A DNA stretch of 64,000 bases from an uncultured Lachnospiraceae bacterium (lineage in GTDB: Bacteria > Bacillota > Clostridia > Lachnospirales > Lachnospiraceae). The translations under genes were made by a program, and so were the position numbers. Position 1 is the first letter of the stretch. Every line of letters begins with the position of its first letter. The DNA lies in contig CAJUCN010000017.1 in assembly GCA_910585005.1 (NCBI GenBank), positions 7,204-71,203 on the forward strand, given 5' to 3'. Positions 61,885 through 64,000 of this stretch are shown here, piece after piece. Below the pieces are notes generated by a model. The model was not told where the DNA came from, searched no databases, and was given only the letters and a program-made list of their open reading frames with translations.

Positions 61885-62033
61885 GTAAATGTTTGCCGCT
61901 TGCTGATGGTGCGGGGTATAAGTGATTCAGTTCGTAAATGATGCCACTTGCTATACAGGTGGGATATAAATGGTATAGTGCGTAAATGCTCCCCATCGGC
62001 TGATGTCGGTGGGGATTTGCATAATACGAAGTT
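61885..62033 (+). ncRNA. Type III antitoxin RNA, three tandem repeats (CptI-like)
   Basis: Three repeats, each starting GTAAATG, at 61885, 61934 and 61982 (periods 49 and 48 nt). Each has a stem after the start: CCGC/GCGG in repeat 1, CCACTTG/CAGGTGG in repeat 2, CCCCATCG/CGGTGGGG in repeat 3. Loops change while stems keep pairing, as expected for RNA selection. Position (between promoter and toxin) and repeat size fit type III antitoxins, which bind and inhibit the toxin and are cut by it into single units. Pairing was worked out by eye. Confidence 0.8.
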
Positions 62034-62058
62034 TGCCCAAAGGAGAATATTACAGTAT

Positions 62059-62550
62059 ATGGAGATACGGCAGGGATATTCTTATCATATCAAAGATGAG
62101 TTTTTTGATAAGGTGCAGGATAAATACTTAATGAGCAATAAAGAAAATGGAAATTATCGCCCACATTTCTATGCAATACAGGATAAAAAGAATCAATCTC
62201 TTTATTGGATGATCCCCATAAGTTCACAGGTGGAAAAGTATAAGGTCATTGTAGAAAAAAAGAAGAGAAAATACGGAAAATGCAATACAATTATCATTGG
62301 TAAATTTGCAGGAAAAGAGAATGCATTTTTGATTCAAAATACTTTTCCCATTATTGCAGATTTTTTTGATCATATACATACAGTCGAAAATAAACCAATA
62401 ACAGTGCATAAGGAATTGAACAGGGTTCTTACGGAAAATTTAGGGGAAGTGTTTGCGTTGTATAACCGTGGGATTCATTTGATATTTACGGATATTGATA
62501 AGATAAGGACTATTATGGAACAGGAATTAGAAAATACTGGATGTCAGTAA
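62059..62550 (+). CDS. Type III toxin, CptN/ToxN-like endoribonuclease
   Basis: 163 aa from the ATG at 62059 (MEIRQGYSYHIKDEFFDKVQ) with AAAGGAG at about 62039. Family features are YRPHFYAIQDKKNQSLYWMI, PISSQVEKYKVIV, KCNTIIIGKFAGKENAFLIQ and NTFPI, which match CptIN toxins as I remember them. Such toxins cut adenine-rich RNA and are held inactive by the repeat RNA upstream. The frame is open back to 61948, but that stretch is the antitoxin RNA and should not be counted as protein. A role in phage defence or element maintenance is likely from the family. Confidence 0.85.
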   Translation: MEIRQGYSYHIKDEFFDKVQDKYLMSNKENGNYRPHFYAIQDKKNQSLYWMIPISSQVEKYKVIVEKKKRKYGKCNTIIIGKFAGKENAFLIQNTFPIIADFFDHIHTVENKPITVHKELNRVLTENLGEVFALYNRGIHLIFTDIDKIRTIMEQELENTGCQ

Positions 62551-62674
62551 TGTCATTGCTTGCAAAGATATGAGTAATGGCATTTTAGGTGGGATGGTTT
62601 ACATTATAGATAACGAAGGTATTTTGTGTAGAAGGTATATCTAATCTTTTCATGTAAAGATTCAATATTTAAAA

Positions 62675-63724
62675 ATGCTGAATTGTGCAGTAGAATATAT
62701 AGGTGGAGGTGCGTTTAATATTGGTTTTTTGAAAACTATAGAGGGATATTTAGCAACAAAGAATGAAGAAAATAGAAATATATATGCACCTAGAATTTAT
62801 AGCTTTGTTTCTTTTCTTCAAGAGGAGAAGAATGTAACTGACAAGAATTACAAGGAATATTTATCGGCAATAAAGATCGATGTAATTATTGAGTCCCTCG
62901 AAAATTATATAAGATGCAACCAGATTAAAAAAAAGAGTGTTGCCTTTTTCTATGCAAGGACTGTAAAAAAGTATTTTTGTTATTTAAATGATAATGGAAT
63001 CGAAAATGAAAATTTGTTGAAAGCATTTGCATATACAAATTCAAAATCATATGATAAAAGAATTAGAAAATATATTGAAAATAATCAAACATTAAAAATG
63101 GTAGAAAAGAAAGATGCCGTAGATTTTGAAGAAATAAAATTATTGATAACATCAATAGATGAACAGATTGAGGAGTGCATAAATGTTACAGAAATAATAA
63201 CGTGTACAGAAAGCAGATATAATCCTTATAATAATTTAGTTTATTTGTTAGGATTAAAACTTATGATATTTACAGGAATTGATTATGCAGGGATAAGAAA
63301 ATTAGAAGCAGATTGTTTTGATAGTAAAAAAAATAAGCTTACAATAAATACATATACGATTCGTTTGCCAGATAATTTAGGAGAACAATTATCTGAGTAC
63401 GAATTGGTTAAGAGCAAGAGAGGTATTAATGGTAATAGCTTTTTTGTATTATACAACGAGCAAATGATGCCCAAGGAAACATACCAGTTTAGTTATCTTA
63501 TTGAAGGGATAATAGGAAGAGGAGATACATCTGGTATTCGGAAATATGTTATTACAGAAATGATACGACAAGGGATTAATCAAAGTTTTATTATGAAACT
63601 TACAAATGTGGGTTTGACTATATTTGAAGATTGCCAGAATACTGTAAATATGGAGCATCATGTAGATGCAAACAGATATATTGATAGTAAAATGCGTGGT
63701 ATGAGAGTATTTGACTATTTGTAA
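62675..63724 (+). CDS. Divergent tyrosine recombinase-like protein
   Basis: 349 aa. An N-terminal SAM-like domain (YAPRIYSFVSFLQEEKNVTD, VAFFYARTVKKYFCYLNDNG) is followed by a recombinase-like half (LLGLKLMIFTGIDYAGIRKL ... SGIRKYVITEMIRQGINQSF). The usual TGLR Arg is shifted to GIRKL, HxLRH is replaced by SGIRK, and the final Tyr cannot be placed with confidence, so it may be inactive or a distant type. The start is unsure: no good binding site is present at 62675. It follows the toxin gene by 124 bp. Confidence 0.55.
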   Translation: MLNCAVEYIGGGAFNIGFLKTIEGYLATKNEENRNIYAPRIYSFVSFLQEEKNVTDKNYKEYLSAIKIDVIIESLENYIRCNQIKKKSVAFFYARTVKKYFCYLNDNGIENENLLKAFAYTNSKSYDKRIRKYIENNQTLKMVEKKDAVDFEEIKLLITSIDEQIEECINVTEIITCTESRYNPYNNLVYLLGLKLMIFTGIDYAGIRKLEADCFDSKKNKLTINTYTIRLPDNLGEQLSEYELVKSKRGINGNSFFVLYNEQMMPKETYQFSYLIEGIIGRGDTSGIRKYVITEMIRQGINQSFIMKLTNVGLTIFEDCQNTVNMEHHVDANRYIDSKMRGMRVFDYL

Positions 63725-63823
63725 TGGAGTTTAAATAATATAATTGGTTTTTATACAGCAGGATTCCTTAAAACTTATCGAACTATGATGAAATATGGAG
63801 AAATTGAAAAAGCCTAGAAAATG

Positions 63824-63884
63824 ATATGCTCCCTATATGGTAGACACAGGAAATAATTAAATGTCTATTGTATAAGGAGCATAT
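63824..63884 (+). repeat. Long hairpin at the window end
   Basis: ATATGCTCC at 63824-63832 pairs with GGAGCATAT at 63876-63884, and TAGACA with TGTCTA inside; in all 19 of 23 positions pair around a 15-nt loop. AAGGAG within the right arm is followed by ATG GGA AGA AG and a stop (63889), which looks like the beginning of a broken transposase gene. Could be an IS end or a leader that hides its own ribosome binding site. Nothing else is recognised to 64,000. Confidence 0.5.
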
Positions 63885-64000
63885 TTTATGGGAAGAAGAT
63901 GACGTATAATAAGTTTCGCAAATTAATTTCATAAAAATAGACATAGTCTATAGCCGTTTGGTAGAATTAAGTCACCACAACAAAACCTACTAAAGGAGGT

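Noticed and set aside
61885..62033. CRISPR array
   Set aside because: Only three units, 48-49 nt, with no constant repeat/variable spacer split and no cas genes; the type III antitoxin explanation fits better.
61948..62058. N-terminal extension of the toxin frame
   Set aside because: It overlaps RNA repeats 2 and 3, has no ribosome binding site, and the family start fits 62059.

Overview
The window looks like a chromosome segment of a spore-forming, low-to-moderate GC Clostridia species, most likely a gut Lachnospiraceae. The reasons are two CotF-type coat genes, spoIIM, an SpoVB/MurJ-like flippase, the yicC-remA-gmk-rpoZ-rimO-pgsA-pncC-recA-recX-rny order, and strong AGGAGG ribosome binding sites. 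No search was run, so the family-level placement is an inference.

Positions 1 to about 23,180 are backbone. They hold a partial flippase, coat proteins, rqcH (minus strand), the yicC-to-rimO housekeeping run, pgsA and pncC, recA with visible LexA boxes, recX, rny, an aminotransferase, a NUDIX hydrolase, spoIIM, xerD, a DAHP synthase (minus strand), hisS, and a surface-modification trio (DUF4358-like lipoprotein, MBOAT acyltransferase, DHHW protein). Clear intrinsic terminators separate the units.

Positions about 23,185 to 44,640 are accessory DNA. It starts with a complete type III restriction-modification pair (mod-res). After that come decayed DNA, a serine recombinase, a radical SAM/SPASM protein, a DinB-fold protein, broken genes (GNAT, aminoglycoside-phosphotransferase-like, MobA/MobL relaxase, TetR, Tn916-type regulator, two integrase 3' ends, IS110), a coupled araC-clpP pair, an XRE membrane protein, two paralogous zinc-ribbon membrane proteins, and an MFS drug-efflux gene. 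This is the graveyard of at least two Tn916-like or mobilizable elements.

Positions about 44,850 to 60,075 are a dense conflict locus with two adjacent operons. The first (Fic, macro domain, VWA, ADP-ribosylglycohydrolase, two unknowns, DUF4268 nuclease-like) looks built around nucleotidyl or ADP-ribosyl modification. Three TTGTTCCG repeats sit in the Fic promoter, and a 14-bp tandem duplication frameshifts the VWA gene. The second is a McrBC/LlaJI-like restriction operon: XRE controller, N6-adenine methylase, C5-cytosine methylase, a 980-aa protein with two McrB-type AAA modules and a strong internal start, McrC, a 62-aa protein, and a gene truncated by an IS1182-family insertion.

Positions 61,530 to 64,000 hold a type III toxin-antitoxin locus of CptIN type. 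A good promoter precedes three 48-49-nt RNA repeats and then the toxin. A divergent tyrosine-recombinase-like gene and a long hairpin follow. No tRNA, rRNA or CRISPR array was seen.
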